The notes beneath the pieces were generated by a model, which saw only the letters and a program-made list of their open reading frames with translations, made no database searches and was not told the origin of the DNA. A stretch of 64,000 nt of DNA, taken from NCBI GenBank assembly GCA_034231615.1, contig CM067318.1, positions 31,761,723 to 31,825,722 of the forward strand, given 5' to 3'. The position numbers were made by a program, and so were the translations under genes. Positions 47,210-59,402 of this stretch are shown here, in pieces (positions within the stretch are counted from its first letter, which is position 1; the number at the start of each line of letters is the position of its first letter). Source of the DNA: Meghimatium bilineatum. Its lineage: Eukaryota; Mollusca; Gastropoda; Stylommatophora; Philomycidae.

Positions 47210-47562
47210 CTGTTAACATAAAGATTAAAAGTTAGCTCGTAAATCCCAAACAATATGAATTTTATCCTTGCCTGAACATGTCACTGGCATGTGGAAGGAC
47301 ATAAGGTCTTACTAGTGGCTCACAAGACCAATCAGCATCCAACAGCAAACTCCAAACAGATGACATGCTTATATAGTCAGGCTTTCTTTTTGTTGAAGCC
47401 CCACATCACTTGATGTGTTTATGCCCAGATTGAAATGTTCTCAAATCATTACAAGTCACAGAGTTGAAGTCTTCTGGGTATGGAATAAGTTCTGTAACAA
47501 CCTGTCTCCAATTTCACAAGAACATACCAGAGATCTATTGCTCATCATTATTTTCTTCAGCA

Positions 47563-47905
47563 TGCATTCTTACAAACTCCTGCAGATTAGCAGGATATAT
47601 TCCAGAGAATGAAATGTGCTGTTTACAGTTTAGTTGCTATATCTGCACTTTTATGACTGACACATCTGACTTTAGCATGGCTTCTGGGTCACTATGACCC
47701 TCTAAGAGATGGGATAGCCAATTCCACCTCAAAACTTAGTCAACATGCACATACAACATGCACATACAAATTGCGCATACAACATGCACATACAACATGC
47801 ACATACAAATTGCACATACAACATGCGCATACAACATGCACAGTAGTTAACAGTGTTGCTATTTTTTGTTCCCTTTTTGGGCCACAGCAACACCCTGGCA
47901 AAATA
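47563..47905 (-). repeat. SINE-1 copy with internal 12-bp minisatellite
   Basis: AAACTCCTGCAGATTAGCAG, GATATATTCCAGAGAATGAA, TGACACATCTGACTTTAGCA and GGGTCACTATGACCCTCTAA follow the family. The ACATGCATGGCAGG segment of other copies is expanded at 47743-47845 into ACATGCACATACA-type units, after which AACAGTGTTGCTATT and GGGCCACAGCAACACCC resume. Confidence 0.85.
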
Positions 47906-48294
47906 TTGTATATTAAATGTATTACAAGAAAACAACATGAATGAGGATACAAGGACTTGGAGAAGAGACGACATTAGAAGTACAAGAATTTAGAATTAAC
48001 CCACGGGCGAGCAGAATGGGGTGCGTAAGATATAGTTAAGGAGTGTGTGCATGTGCTACCGGCAAGCTATGGAAATCATCAGCATCTCACTCTTCATCGT
48101 GTGATGGGCAAGACGAATCATCCATTGGTTTACCCAGAGTGTGTTAAAAGTTGATTCAGAAAACTAAATGAACCATTTACTAAAAAGTTCTTTGTGAACA
48201 TAATCTAGCACACAAATCTAAAACATGTTCACATCTATAATAGTCAAATCCTTTTGTAACAACTTGGTCTGGACTAACAAAATATTTTTGTCTA

Positions 48295-48445
48295 TCCATC
48301 TATCCAATCTATCTATCTAATCTTAATCAATTAAATCTATCGGTATCTATCAAATCTATCTATCCAGTCCTATCTATCCATCTAATCAAAGCAAATCGAA
48401 TCAAAACTGCCTGCCTACCTATTTCCTTCCTACCTATCTACTTTC
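48295..48445. repeat. Degenerate CTAT/CTAC simple repeat
   Basis: ATCTATCTAATC-type words, imperfect throughout. Confidence 0.7.
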
Positions 48446-48997
48446 CTGTTTTGCTATAATGCATGGCAGGATTTAATGGTGACTGGTTTTCAGCTATGGC
48501 ATGTTTGGTCCCTTGATATGCAGTATTATTGCAGCATGTCATAATGTTGGTAACTCCTTCAGTTCACCTTCTTCTTGGTCTTCCTCTCTATCTTGCAGTT
48601 TCCATTTTCATATTGCATTCTCATGCTTTTGCTGATTGCCAATAAGGGCTAATTCTCAATAAGTGATAGAACCATTTCAGTTTTTTTCAATATAATTTGA
48701 CCACAGATAGTGTTCCAATAATTCTGGTAATCTCTTCACTTTCTTATATGTCTACATGTCTTGTATCTCAACATGTTACATGTTCTGTTTGCTGCTTTTC
48801 TTACACATTTTATTTCACACATAATATATATATATATGTAATAACAGAAATTTCCTAATATGAATTACAAAAAAATAGAGAATAAATTATCACTTAAATG
48901 ACTGGATTTTTAAAAGTGTTGTTAAATAGGGTAATTTGTTATAAATGATGTAGTTTTAATATTGTAATATGATAAAACTAGCTGTAATACTAAATAT

Positions 48998-49104
<107 letters not shown>

Positions 49105-49164
49105 CATTGTGGTTTGTAGCACTGTGGCTGGTAGGTAATGATTATGAATCAGACACATAAGTTT

Positions 49165-49390
49165 GTTGGTAGGATGTTGGCAGAATCAACTTTTTTTGGG
49201 GCCAGTGATTTTCTAGACAATATTTACATTCAGAGAATTGCCATTCCTTTCTGAACATCCAGAAGTACAACGGCTTGTGAAAATTGAACCTGGTAACTTG
49301 GCTGTCAACCACAAAGCTGGACACTTCCAAGATAATGAGCTTGAATTTAGCTATAATAGTTTCACCAAACCCCCATAACAAGGAAAAAGA
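49165..49390 (-). repeat. SINE-2 (tRNA-derived), diverged minus copy
   Basis: On minus: GGTTTGGTGAAACTATTATA, TGACAGCCAAGTTACCAGG, B-box-like GGTTCAATTTTC, CAGAAAGGAATGGCAATTCT, CTAGAAAATCACTGGCCCC. The order matches 29815 and 45540, but the A-box is degraded. Confidence 0.7.
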
Positions 49391-49895
49391 GAAATAGAAG
49401 AGAGTGATGTATGCCCACCCTCAAGCCACATTACTCAGCCTTGTCTGTTAAACAACACAGAGCTCTTTATTGCCTGAACTTATCATTGCCTACCGAAACA
49501 GCTATAACCTTAGATATATGTTTAATAAAAGCTCACTGAAACTTCATATAATGAAATATCCTGGGGCTAAACTGTCAATCAATACTTCTGCTGCACACTC
49601 TCAATAACTTCTCTAAAAATAACTTGTTTTGTATGCAAGTGTTATAACTAAATATTGCTTTGCATACATGGAATATTTGTTCAAGTATACTTCACAGCAT
49701 ATTAATATAGCTCAAAGGCACAGTTTTATTCATTTATTATGAGAATTAGTTGGCTAAGCAAACTAAACCAAGCCAATGTCACTGCACTCTATATGGACAC
49801 ATTTATAGAATAAGTAAAAGTAAAGATATTACTGTTGTTTCAGGCTCTAGGAATTACAAGAGATAAGCTTGTACTCCATATGTGCAATCAGGTGG

Positions 49896-50636
49896 CTCAT
49901 CCAGAGCTTTACTTCAAACTCAGTCCAGAACTCTTATCCAGAGCTTTAGTTCACACTCAGTCGAGAACTCTCATCCAGAGCTTTACTTCACACTCAGTCC
50001 AGAACTCTCATCCAGAGCTTTAGTTCACACTCAGTCCAGAACTCTCATCCAGAGCTTTACTTCACACTCAGTCCAGAACTCTCATCCAGAGCTTTAGTTC
50101 ACACTCAGTCCAGAACTCTCATCCAGAGCTTTAGTTCACACTCAGTCCAGAACTCTCATCCAGAGCTTTACTTCACACTCAGTCCAGAACTCTCATCCAG
50201 AGCTCTAGTTCACACTCAGTCCAGAACTCTCATCCAGAGCTTTACTTAAAACTCAGTCCAGAACTCTCATCCAGAGCTTTAGTTCACACTCAGTCCAGAA
50301 CTCTCATCCAGAGCTTTAGTTCACACTCAGTCCAGAACTCTCATCCAGAGCTTTACTTCACACTCAGTCCAGAACTCTCATCAAGAGCTTTAGTTCACAC
50401 TCAGTCCAGAACTCTCATACAGAGCTTTAGTTCACACTCAGTCCAGAACTCTCATCCAGAGCTCTAGTTCACATTCATTCCAAAACTCTCATCCAGAGCT
50501 TTAGTTCACACTCCGTCCAGAACTCTCATCCAGAGCTTTAGTTCAGTCCAGAACTCTCATCCAAAGCTTTAGTTCACACTCAGTCCCGAACTCTCATCCA
50601 GAGCTTTACTTCACACTCAGTCCCGATTTCTCATCG
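49896..50636. repeat. 37-bp minisatellite, about 20 copies
   Basis: TCATCCAGAGCTTTACTTCA + CACTCAGTCCAGAACTC. TTTACTT and TTTAGTT variants alternate. One unit near 50541 is shortened. Confidence 0.95.
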
Positions 50637-50927
50637 ATGTGCAATGCATTATGAAATCTAATACTAAGAAAGGGTAAATTCTAGGGGAGGCATACTTTCT
50701 TGTTAGAACTGTCCATGTCAAACCACATTTAGACCATGGTAACTGGAATGGATGAGGCAACCAGTTATACATTCCCCATCAACAACGGCAACTTTCAAAA
50801 AATGCAGGAATAAAATGCTTGCCTGATCCTTGACTCTCCAAGAGAATTGTCAAATCTTGCACTGAATTGCTTTTCACCACACCTTATGTGCCACATGCAT
50901 AATATTGATTTAAACAAATGTTATTCT

Positions 50928-51118
50928 TCCATGTTTGTTCTCAAACTCCTGCAGATTACCAGGATGTAGTCCAGTCAACATAATGCATTGTATCATGTTT
51001 TACAGCTTGGCTGTGATATCTACGCCTTTCAGCTGGACACATCCAACTGTATGGTACATCTAACCCCCTAAGTCACCTGTATGACAATCATGGCAGGTAA
51101 CAGTGGCATTATTCCTTC
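50928..51118 (-). repeat. SINE-1 copy
   Basis: GTTCTCAAACTCCTGCAGAT, CAGGATGTAGTCCAGTCAAC, CAGCTTGGCTGTGATATCTA, CTGGACACATCCAAC and ATCATGGCAGGTAACAGTGG match the family in order. Confidence 0.85.
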
Positions 51119-51489
51119 CTTCTTCTTCAGTTCCCGGCATTACACAGGTATAGATTTTCTGTATTTTATACAGACTATACTCTAATTTCATGAACATAAC
51201 TAGTGAAGCACTGTTGACACAGAATTTGTGATAAAAATACAGAATTTAAAGTTTATTTTGGGTTCCAGCAGGAGAATGAATACAGAAACCAAATAATAAT
51301 TCTGGGTTGAAACAACAAAATGATTCTTCTGGAAAAGTAATGAAAATTATGTCAGGCTACAAGATACACCATTGCAACTTGACTTTAAAATGGCACCACA
51401 ACATAACGAATGTTTGTTTCAATGTGAAGAAGAAACAGGAACATAAGTGATGGCAGTCATCATCAAAGTACAGGCAGTTTTTCAGTTTT

Positions 51490-51800
51490 TCTCTGTATGT
51501 CATCAAATGTGTGATGTTTAAACAGTCTTGTACAACTCTATACTTGAGAACAACTTGAATACGAGAACATCCAATGTATTATTATGAGACCTCTGATGTA
51601 GTATGTCATCAAATGTGTGGTGTTAAACAGTCTTGTCTCTATACTTGAACAAATTGAATACGAGAACATCCGATGTATTATTATGAGACCTCTGATGTAG
51701 TATGTCATCAAATATGTGGTGTTTAAACAGTCTTGTTTCTATACTTGAACAACTTGAATACAAGAACATCCGATGTATTATTATGAGACCTCTGATGCAG
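51490..51800. repeat. Three tandem units of 99-106 bp containing one 19-bp satellite word
   Basis: TATGTCATCAAATGTGTGGT ... AACAGTCTTG ... GAGAACATCCGATGTATTAT recurs at about 51496, 51602 and 51701. Each unit includes CCTCTGATGTAGTATG, the reverse complement of the 19-bp satellite unit, suggesting a shared origin. Confidence 0.85.
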
Positions 51801-51804
51801 TATG

Positions 51805-52612
51805 AGACCCTCATTTATCAAGCTGTGCAACAAATGCAAACGCTAGAAGAAATGCAAGAGATGCTCAATGTCTGACAGACTCCTCCACGACACGATCAGA
51901 TAGTGGTAGACAATTCCAGGCATTCATAGGACTTATTAGTCACAGTCCTGATGTAGAATGAGACCTGATGTAGTGTGAGACCTCTGATGTAGTATGAGGC
52001 CCCAATGTATTTTGATCTGATCTAGTATGAGACTTCTGATCTAGTATGAGACCTCTGATGTAGTATGAGACCTCTGATGTAGTATGAGACATCTAATGTA
52101 GTATGAGACCTCTGATGTAGTATGAGACCTCTGATGTAGTATGAGACATCTAATGTAGTATGAGACCTCTGATGTAGTATGAGACCTCTGGTGTAGTATG
52201 AGACCTCTAATGTAGTATGAGACCTCTGATGTAGTATGAGACCTCTGATGTAGTATGAGACATCTAATGTAGTATGACACCTCCGATGTAGTATGAGACC
52301 TGATGTAGTATGAGACATCTAATGTAGTATGAGACCTCTGATGTTAGATGAGACCTGAGGTATTATGAGACCTGTGGTGTAGTATGAGCCATTCATCCGA
52401 TGCAGATTAAGACTGAGTATAAATGTAGTATTAGACTGTAGTATTATACATGATATAAGAGGTCTCATACTACATCAGAGGTCTCACACTACATCAGGTC
52501 TCATTCTACATCAGGACTGTGACTAATAAGTCCTATGAATGCCTGGAATTGTCTACCACTATCTGATCGTGTTGTGGAGGAGTTTGCATTTGTTGCACAG
52601 CTTGATAAATGA
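51805..52612. repeat. Large imperfect inverted repeat carrying inverted 19-bp satellites
   Basis: The left arm unique segment 51805-51950 (CTCATTTATCAAGCTGTGCA ... CAATTCCAGGCATTCATAGG) is the reverse complement of 52507-52612. The left arm has about 39 extra bases (near 51843-51882). Between the arms lie minus-oriented 19-bp satellite units (51950-52390), a 65-bp non-repeat centre and a few plus-oriented units (52455-52505). Confidence 0.88.
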
Positions 52613-53840
52613 GGGTCTCATACTACATCAGAGGTCTCATACTACATCAGAGGTCTCATACTACACCAGAGGTCTCATACTACACCAGAGGTCTCATACT
52701 ACATCAGAGGTCTCATACTACACCAGAGGTCTCATACTACACCAGAGGTCTCATACTACACCAGAGGTCTCATACTACATCAGAGGTCTCATACTACATC
52801 AGAGGTCTCATACTACATTAGAGGTCTCATACTACACCAGAGGTCTCATACTACACCAGAGGTCTCATACTACACCAGAGGTCTCATACTACACCAGAGG
52901 TCTCATACTACATCAGAGGTCTCATACTACATCAGAGGTCTCATACTACATCAGAGGTCTCATACTACACCAGAGGTCTCATACTACACCAGAGGTCTCA
53001 TACTACACCAGAGGTCTCATACTACATCAGAGGTCTCATACTACATCAGAGGTCTCATACTACATCAGAGGTCTCATACTACACAAGAGGTCTCATACTA
53101 CACCAGAGGTCTCATACTACACCAGAGGTCTCATACTACATCAGAGGTCTCATACTACACCAGAGGTCTCATACCACACCAGAGGTCTCATACTACACCA
53201 GAGGTCTCATACTACATCAGAGGTCTCATACTACACCAGAGGTCTCATACTACATCAGAGGTCTCATACTACACCAGAGGTCTCATACTACATCAGAGGT
53301 CTCATACTACACCAGAGGTCTCATACTACACCAGAGGTCTCATACTACACCAGAGGTCTCATACTACATCAGAGGTCTCATACTACATCAGAGGTCTCAT
53401 ACTACATCAGAGGTCTCATACTACACCAGAGGTCTCATACTACATCAGAGGTCTCATACTACATCAGAGGTCTCATACTACATCAGAGGTCTCATACTAC
53501 ACCAGAGGTCTCATACTACATCAGAGGTCTCATACTACATCAGAGGTCTCATACTACATCAGAGGTCTCATACTACATCAGAGGTCTCATACTACACCAG
53601 AGGTCTCATACTACACCAGAGGTCTCATACTACATCAGAGGTCTCATACTACATCAGAGGTCTCATACTACATCAGAGGTCTCATACTACATCAGAGGTC
53701 TCATACTACACCAGAGGTCTCATACTACATCAGAGGTCTCATACTACATCAGAGGTCTCATACTACATCAGAGGTCTCATACTACATCAGAGGTCTCATA
53801 CTACACCAGAGGTCTCATACTACATCAGGTCTTATACTAC
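52613..53840 (+). repeat. 19-bp satellite array, copy A (about 64 units)
   Basis: AGGTCTCATACTACATCAG and AGGTCTCATACTACACCAG alternate in irregular order, with rare ATTAG, ACAAG and CATACCACAC variants. No stop codon exists in any of the three plus frames of the unit, hence the 450-codon frame with 19-residue periodicity (RSHTTSEVSYYIRGLILHQ); this is not evidence of a protein. Confidence 0.97.
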
Positions 53841-53854
53841 ATCACATATTCACG

Positions 53855-54320
53855 AGAGGTTCATGATGTCAGTGAATCACACCTCGGCTAAGAGGGCTAA
53901 CAAACCTGGGCCCAACTCTACCATAATAGCTTTCCTATACTGGAATCATGCCCGAGGAGTGAAAAGGTTTAGTACTCGATGGGCACAAGCTTAATGCTTC
54001 GAATTACACACGACGAGTTCACCGGAACACCTCGTGCGAGATTGACTGAAGCTTAAATCCATGACTACCGTCTTCAAGGAGACTGCCACATGTTTTGGCC
54101 TGAAAAGTCCAAGGGCACAGTGAATGATAAACTGAGTCGATACACATTTGCCACCTAGTGACAGATAAGAAGACTGGGGAAGCTTACTAGTCAAATTAAA
54201 GACATGACAAAAATCCTTGAATGTTCAGGCCTTAAATATGCTGGACCAACCAAGGTGCAAATAACACAGCTCTGGTGTGAAACTAGCAGCACAATGTACT
54301 GGGATTGATGCTACAGTGCT
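53855..54320 (+). repeat. Fragment of the 1.2-kb dispersed repeat, copy A
   Basis: This is the reverse complement of the 14.95-15.35 kb segment in diverged form: CACACCTCGGCTAAGAGGGC, TGGGCCCAACTCTAC, GATGGGCACAAGC, ACACCTCGTGCGAG, CAAGGTGCAAATAACACAGC. The orientation is opposite to the copies at 14.9 and 27.9 kb. Confidence 0.8.
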
Positions 54321-54324
54321 TGAG

Positions 54325-55303
54325 AGAGTTTTTTGGGTGATCTTTGAAGCGCTTTTTCTGTTATTCGCTTGAACGTTTACCTTCGCACAGCTCCCCATAG
54401 AATAATCTCTTTGGAAGGCGCTTGTCTGGCATACGGACAATGTGGCCAGTCCAGCGCAGTTGGGACCTAGTCAGCGTGGCATGGATGCTTTGCATACAGG
54501 ACTTCTGAAGGATTTCCGTGTCTAGTACTCAATCCTGCCAACATACTCCCATGAGGTTTCGTAGGCACCAAAGCTGTCTATCATGTCTCGCATAGACAGT
54601 CCAGCAAGATGCAGCATAAAGCAGTGTTAGTAGAAACTACTGTTCGGTACACATCCAGCTTAGTAATCAAACTAAGACCACGCCTGATCCAGACATTGGA
54701 ATGAAGGCTCCCGAATGCTGCACTGGCACGAACAATACGCAGGACAACATCCTTGTCAATTGTCGCAGTTCATAATAGGGTGCTGCCGAGATATACAAAC
54801 TTATTGGCAGTATTAAGTTTTTGTCCCTTTACTGTGATCACTGGTTCTGTGTGGGGGACACCTGGCGCTGTTGATACATTACTAAAGTCTTTGCGGTGTT
54901 GATGGTGAGACCGAACGCATCACGGGCCAAAGAAAAGAGGTCCATACTATCTTGCATGTCTTTCAAACTGGTAGCATTTAGTGCAAAATCATGGGTGGAC
55001 AAGAGGTCGCGAACAATGTCCGTCTTAGTTTTGGTCTTGGCCTTCAATCTACTAAGATTGAATAATTCTCTGTCAGCTTGATAGTGAAAACAAATTCCTT
55101 CACTGTTATTCCAGAAGGCATCATTTAACATGGCAGAGAACACCATGCTGAAAAGCGTCGGTGTCAAACGCAACCCTGTTTGACACCGTTAGTCACTGGA
55201 AAGGGGTTTGAGTGTGCCCCGCCATCTTGCACATAGGCTGTCATACCATCATGGAACTGGCAAACCATGTTGATAACATTTTCGGGACATCCAAATTTGG
55301 CCA
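54325..55303 (-). pseudogene. Zinc-finger-type RT-LINE, duplicated 3' portion (copy A)
   Basis: The minus frame 55173-54838 (111 aa) gives RLTPTLFSMVFSAMLNDAFW, GICFHYQADRELFNLSRLKA, KTDIVRDLLSTHDFALNATS (LLFADD site decayed to LLSTHD), then SMDLFSLARDAFGLTI. Further down, minus 54660-54400 reads the post-RT part, with the CTTGTCTGGCATACGGACAA DNA block matching 21.6 kb. The fragment ends at the breakpoint 55303/55304, so only the 3' half is duplicated. Confidence 0.85.
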
Positions 55304-55799
55304 TGATGTAGTATGAGACCTCTGATGTAGTATGAGACATCTAATGTAGTATGAGACCTCTGATGTAGTATGAGACCTCTGGTGTAGTATGAGACCTCTA
55401 ATGTAGTATGAGACCTCTGATGTAGTATGAGACCTCTGATGTAGTATGAGACATCTAATCTAGTATGACACCTCCGATGTAGTATGAGACCTGATGTAGT
55501 ATGAGACATCTAATGTAGTATGAGACCTCTGATGTTAGATGAGACCTGAGGTATTATGAGACCTGTGGTGTAGTATGAGCCATTCATCCGATGCAGATTA
55601 AGACTGAGTATAAATGTAGTATTAGACTGTAGTATTATACATGATATAAGAGGTCTCATACTACATCAGAGGTCTCACACTACATCAGGTCTCATTCTAC
55701 ATCAGGACTGTGACTAATAAGTCCTATGAATGCCTGGAATTGTCTACCACTATCTGATCGTGTTGTGGAGGAGTTTGCATTTGTTGCACAGCTTGATAA

Positions 55800-56803
55800 A
55801 TGAGGGTCTCATACTACATCAGAGGTCTCATACTACATCAGAGGTCTCATACTACACCAGAGGTCTCATACTACACCAGAGGTCTCATACTACATCAGAG
55901 GTCTCATACTACACCAGAGGTCTCATACTACACCAGAGGTCTCATACTACACCAGAGGTCTCATACTACACCAGAGGTCTCATACTACACCAGAGGTCTC
56001 ATACTACACCAGAGGTCTCATACTACACCAGAGGTCTCATACTACATCAGAGGTCTCATACTACACCAGAGGTCTCATACTACACCAGAGGTCTCATACT
56101 ACACCAGAGGTCTCATACTACACCAGAGGTCTCATACTACATCAGAGGTCTCATACTACATCAGAGGTCTCATACTACATCAGAGGTCTCATACTACATC
56201 AGAGGTCTCATACTACACCAGAGGTCTCATACTACACCAGAGGTCTCATACTACATCAGAGGTCTCATACTACACCAGAGGTCTCATACTACACCAGAGG
56301 TCTCATACTACACCAGAGGTCTCATACTACATCAGAGGTCTCATACTACATCAGAGGTCTCATACTACATCAGAGGTCTCATACTACACCAGAGGTCTCA
56401 TACTACATCAGAGGTCTCATACTACATCAGAGGTCTCATACTACACCAGAGGTCTCATACTACACCAGAGGTCTCATACTACATCAGAGGTCTCATACTA
56501 CATCAGAGGTCTCATACTACATCAGAGGTCTCATACTACATCAGAGGTCTCATACTACATCAGAGGTCTCATACTACACCAGAGGTCTCATACTACACCA
56601 GAGGTCTCATACTACATCAGAGGTCTCATACTACATCAGAGGTCTCATACTACATCAGAGGTCTCATACTACATCAGAGGTCTCATACTACACCAGAGGT
56701 CTCATACTACATCAGAGGTCTCATACTACATCAGAGGTCTCATACTACATCAGAGGTCTCATACTACACCAGAGGTCTCATACTACATCAGGTCTTATAC
56801 TAC
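55800..56803 (+). repeat. 19-bp satellite array, copy B (about 52 units)
   Basis: Same units as copy A, with a different order of CATCAG/CACCAG variants in the middle, so the arrays have rearranged since duplication. Confidence 0.97.
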
Positions 56804-56815
56804 ATCACATATTCA

Positions 56816-57283
56816 CGAGAGGTTCATGATGTCAGTGAATCACACCTCGGCTAAGAGGGCTAACAAACCTGGGCCCAACTCTACCATAATAGCTTTCCTA
56901 TACTGGAATCATGCCCGAGGAGTGAAAAGGTTTAGTACTCGATGGGCACAAGCTTAATGCTTCGAATTACACACGACGAGTTCACCGGAACACCTCGTGC
57001 GAGATTGACTGAAGCTTAAATCCATGACTACCGTCTTCAAGGAGACTGCCACATGTTTTGGCCTGAAAAGTCCAAGGGCACAGTGAATGATAAACTGAGT
57101 CGATACACATTTGCCACCTAGTGACAGATAAGAAGACTGGGGAAGCTTACTAGTCAAATTAAAGACATGACAAAAATCCTTGAATGTTCAGGCCTTAAAT
57201 ATGCTGGACCAACCAAGGTGCAAATAACACAGCTCTGGTGTGAAACTAGCAGCACAATGTACTGGGATTGATGCTACAGTGCT
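56816..57283 (+). repeat. Fragment of the 1.2-kb dispersed repeat, copy B
   Basis: Essentially identical to 53855-54320 at offset 2963. Confidence 0.85.
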
Positions 57284-58960
57284 TGAGAGAGTTTTTTGGG
57301 TGATCTTTGAAGCGCTTTTTCTGTTATTCGCTTGAACGTTTACCTTCGCACAGCTCCCCATAGAATAATCTCTTTGGAAGGCGCTTGTCTGGCATACGGA
57401 CAATGTGGCCAGTCCAGCGGAGTTGAGACCTAGTCAGCGTGGCATGGATGCTTTGCATACAGGACTTCTGAAGGATTTCCGTGTCTAGTACTCAATCCTG
57501 CCAACATACTCCCATGAGGTTTCGTAGGCACCAAAGCTGTCTATCATGTCTCGCATAGACAGTCCAGCAAGATGCAGCATAAAGCAGTGTTAGTAGAAAC
57601 TACTGTTCGGTACACATCCAGCTTAGTAATCAAACTAAGACCACGCCTGATCCAGACATTGGAATGAAGGCTCCCGAATGCTGCACTGGCACGAACAATA
57701 TGCAGGACAACATCCTTGTCAATTGTCGCAGTTCATAATAGGGTGCTGCCGAGATATACAAACTTATTGGCAGTATTAAGTTTTTGTCCCTTTACTGTGA
57801 TCACTGGTTCTGTGTGGGGGACACCTGGCGCTGTTGATACATTACTAAAGTCTTTGCGGTGTTGATGGTGAGACCGAACGCATCACGGGCCAAAGAAAAG
57901 AGGTCCATACTATCTTGCATGTCTTTCAAACTGGTAGCATTTAGTGCAAAATCATGGGTGGACAAGAGGTCGCGAACAATGTCCGTCTTAGTTTTGGTCT
58001 TGGCCTTCAATCTACTAAGATTGAATAGGTCTCTGTCAGCTTGATAGTGAAAACAAATTCCTTCACTGTTATTCCAGAAGGCATCATTTAACATAGCAGA
58101 GAACACCATGCTGAAAAGCGTCGGTGTCAAACGCAACCCTGTTTGACACCGTTAGTCACTGGAAAAGGGTTTGAGTGTGCCCCGCCATCTTGCACATAGG
58201 CTGTCATACCATCATGGAATTGGCAAACCATGTTGATAAAATTTTGGGGACATCCAAATTTGGCCATGATCTTCCATAGTCCTTCCCGGTTTATAGTATC
58301 GAATACCTTAGTTAGGTCGACAAATGTGGTGTAGAGACAATTGTTCTATTCGCGACACTTTTCCTGTAGTTGTCTGGCAGTGAATATCATGTCAATAGTA
58401 CCTCTGCCCTGTTGGAAGCCACATTGGCTCTCTGGGAGAAGACCTGTCTCAAGATGGGCTTGCATTCTGTTTAACAGGACCTTAGCCAGGATCTTGCCTG
58501 CTATAGAGAGCAGGGATATGCCTCGATGGTTGTCGCAAGCTAGCGATTTAATTTTCTCATGTATAGATGTATGATGGAAGCATCCTTAAAGTCTTGTGGT
58601 ATCGCTTCCAGGTTCCACATTGCATGGAAGAGCTCTGTGAGTTTAGCAGACATTACAGGGCCACTAACGGCATAAACTTCAGCTGGAATGAAGTCTGAGC
58701 CTGGCGCTTTTCCTACGGACAAATTTGAGATTGCTTTCTCCACCTCCTCAATGCAAGGGAGCGCCAATAATGAATGATTGATTTGTATTTGCGTGATGCG
58801 CGCAATCGCTTCGTCATTGATGTTGGAGGGGCAGTTTAGTACATTTTCAAAATGTTCAGCCCAGCGTTTGAGAATATCCTCTCTGTCAGTAATGGTATCC
58901 TTTTCACTTGCGCTTAGAAGAGGAAACGTTCCTGAAGACTAAAGGCCATAAATTGCTTTT

Positions 58961-59402
58961 TCTTCTTCTGCGTTCGTTCTCAAACTCCTGCAGATTAGCA
59001 GAATGTAGAACGGAATGCGTTGTCATAGTTTACAACATTGCTGCGATATCTGTACCTTTCGGCCTGACACATCTGACTTCAGCATGGCTTTGGGTCACTG
59101 ACCCTATATGGGATGGGACAGCCAACTCCATCCCATAACCTCCTTAGTCGCCTTTTACAACATGCATGGAAGGTAAAAAGTGTTGCTATTCTTTGCTCCC
59201 CTTTCGGGCCCTGGCAACCAGGGCCGGTCTTAGGCCATTGCAACCTATGCGGCCGCAGTGGGCCCCGCACTTCATAGGCCCATAAATTCACATTAGAATT
59301 TATTTTATTATCCTCTTCCCTACCCAGACTGGGCCTCTCGCAATCCGTTTTGCATTGGGCCCCGCAATTGTTAGGGCCGGCCCTGCTGGCAACACACGGG
59401 CG
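58961..59402 (-). repeat. Complete SINE-1 with 13-bp target-site duplication
   Basis: ATAAATTGCTTTT flanks the element at 58948-58960 and 59403-59415, within the pre-RT frame of the LINE. Without its own hAT insert the element is 267 bp. On minus it ends GTTTGAGAACGAACGC + GAAGAAG. No clear A/B box is seen, so its promoter type is unknown. This copy defines the ends for the partial copies listed elsewhere. Confidence 0.92.
59219..59385. mobile_element. 167-bp hAT-type MITE with 8-bp target-site duplication
   Basis: CTGGCAAC lies on both sides (59211-59218, 59386-59393), as expected for hAT. The ends CAGGGCCGGTCTTAG and (reverse complement) CAGGGCCGGCCCTAA are terminal inverted repeats; the interior is GC-rich with GCCCCGCA repeated near both ends. 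Non-coding, so mobilised in trans. It interrupts SINE-1. Confidence 0.92.

Larger units (their letters stand above)
52113..55303. repeat. 3.19-kb tandem duplication, copy A
   Basis: It contains, in order: minus-oriented 19-bp satellite, junction, plus-oriented 19-bp satellite (52613-53840), a piece of the 1.2-kb repeat, and LINE RT 3' half. It equals 55304-58266 almost base for base. The offset is 3191 before the plus satellite and 2963 after it; the 228-bp difference is exactly twelve 19-bp units. Confidence 0.95.
55304..58266. repeat. 3.19-kb tandem duplication, copy B (twelve satellite units shorter)
   Basis: Same content as copy A. In the 1.45 kb of non-satellite sequence I count about ten substitutions between copies (for example 54737 C / 57700 T; 55067 AATT / 58027 AGGT), below 1 percent. 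Copy B passes into the rest of the LINE after CCATGAT, whereas copy A passes into satellite after the same CCATGAT. Confidence 0.95.

Noticed and set aside
47729-47974. Cys-Met-rich minus frames
   Set aside because: Product of the 12-bp minisatellite within SINE-1.
52539-53891. 450-codon open frame of 19-residue repeats
   Set aside because: It is the 19-bp satellite read through; all three frames of the strand are stop-free, the composition follows the DNA unit, and copy B has a different count. No gene evidence.
55730-56957. 374- and 385-codon overlapping repeat frames
   Set aside because: Same satellite artefact, with two long frames overlapping on one strand.
54838-58136. Two 111-codon frames as a duplicated host gene
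   Set aside because: They encode LINE reverse transcriptase segments (PTLFSMVFSAMLNDAF) with a decayed catalytic box; the duplication is of retroelement DNA.
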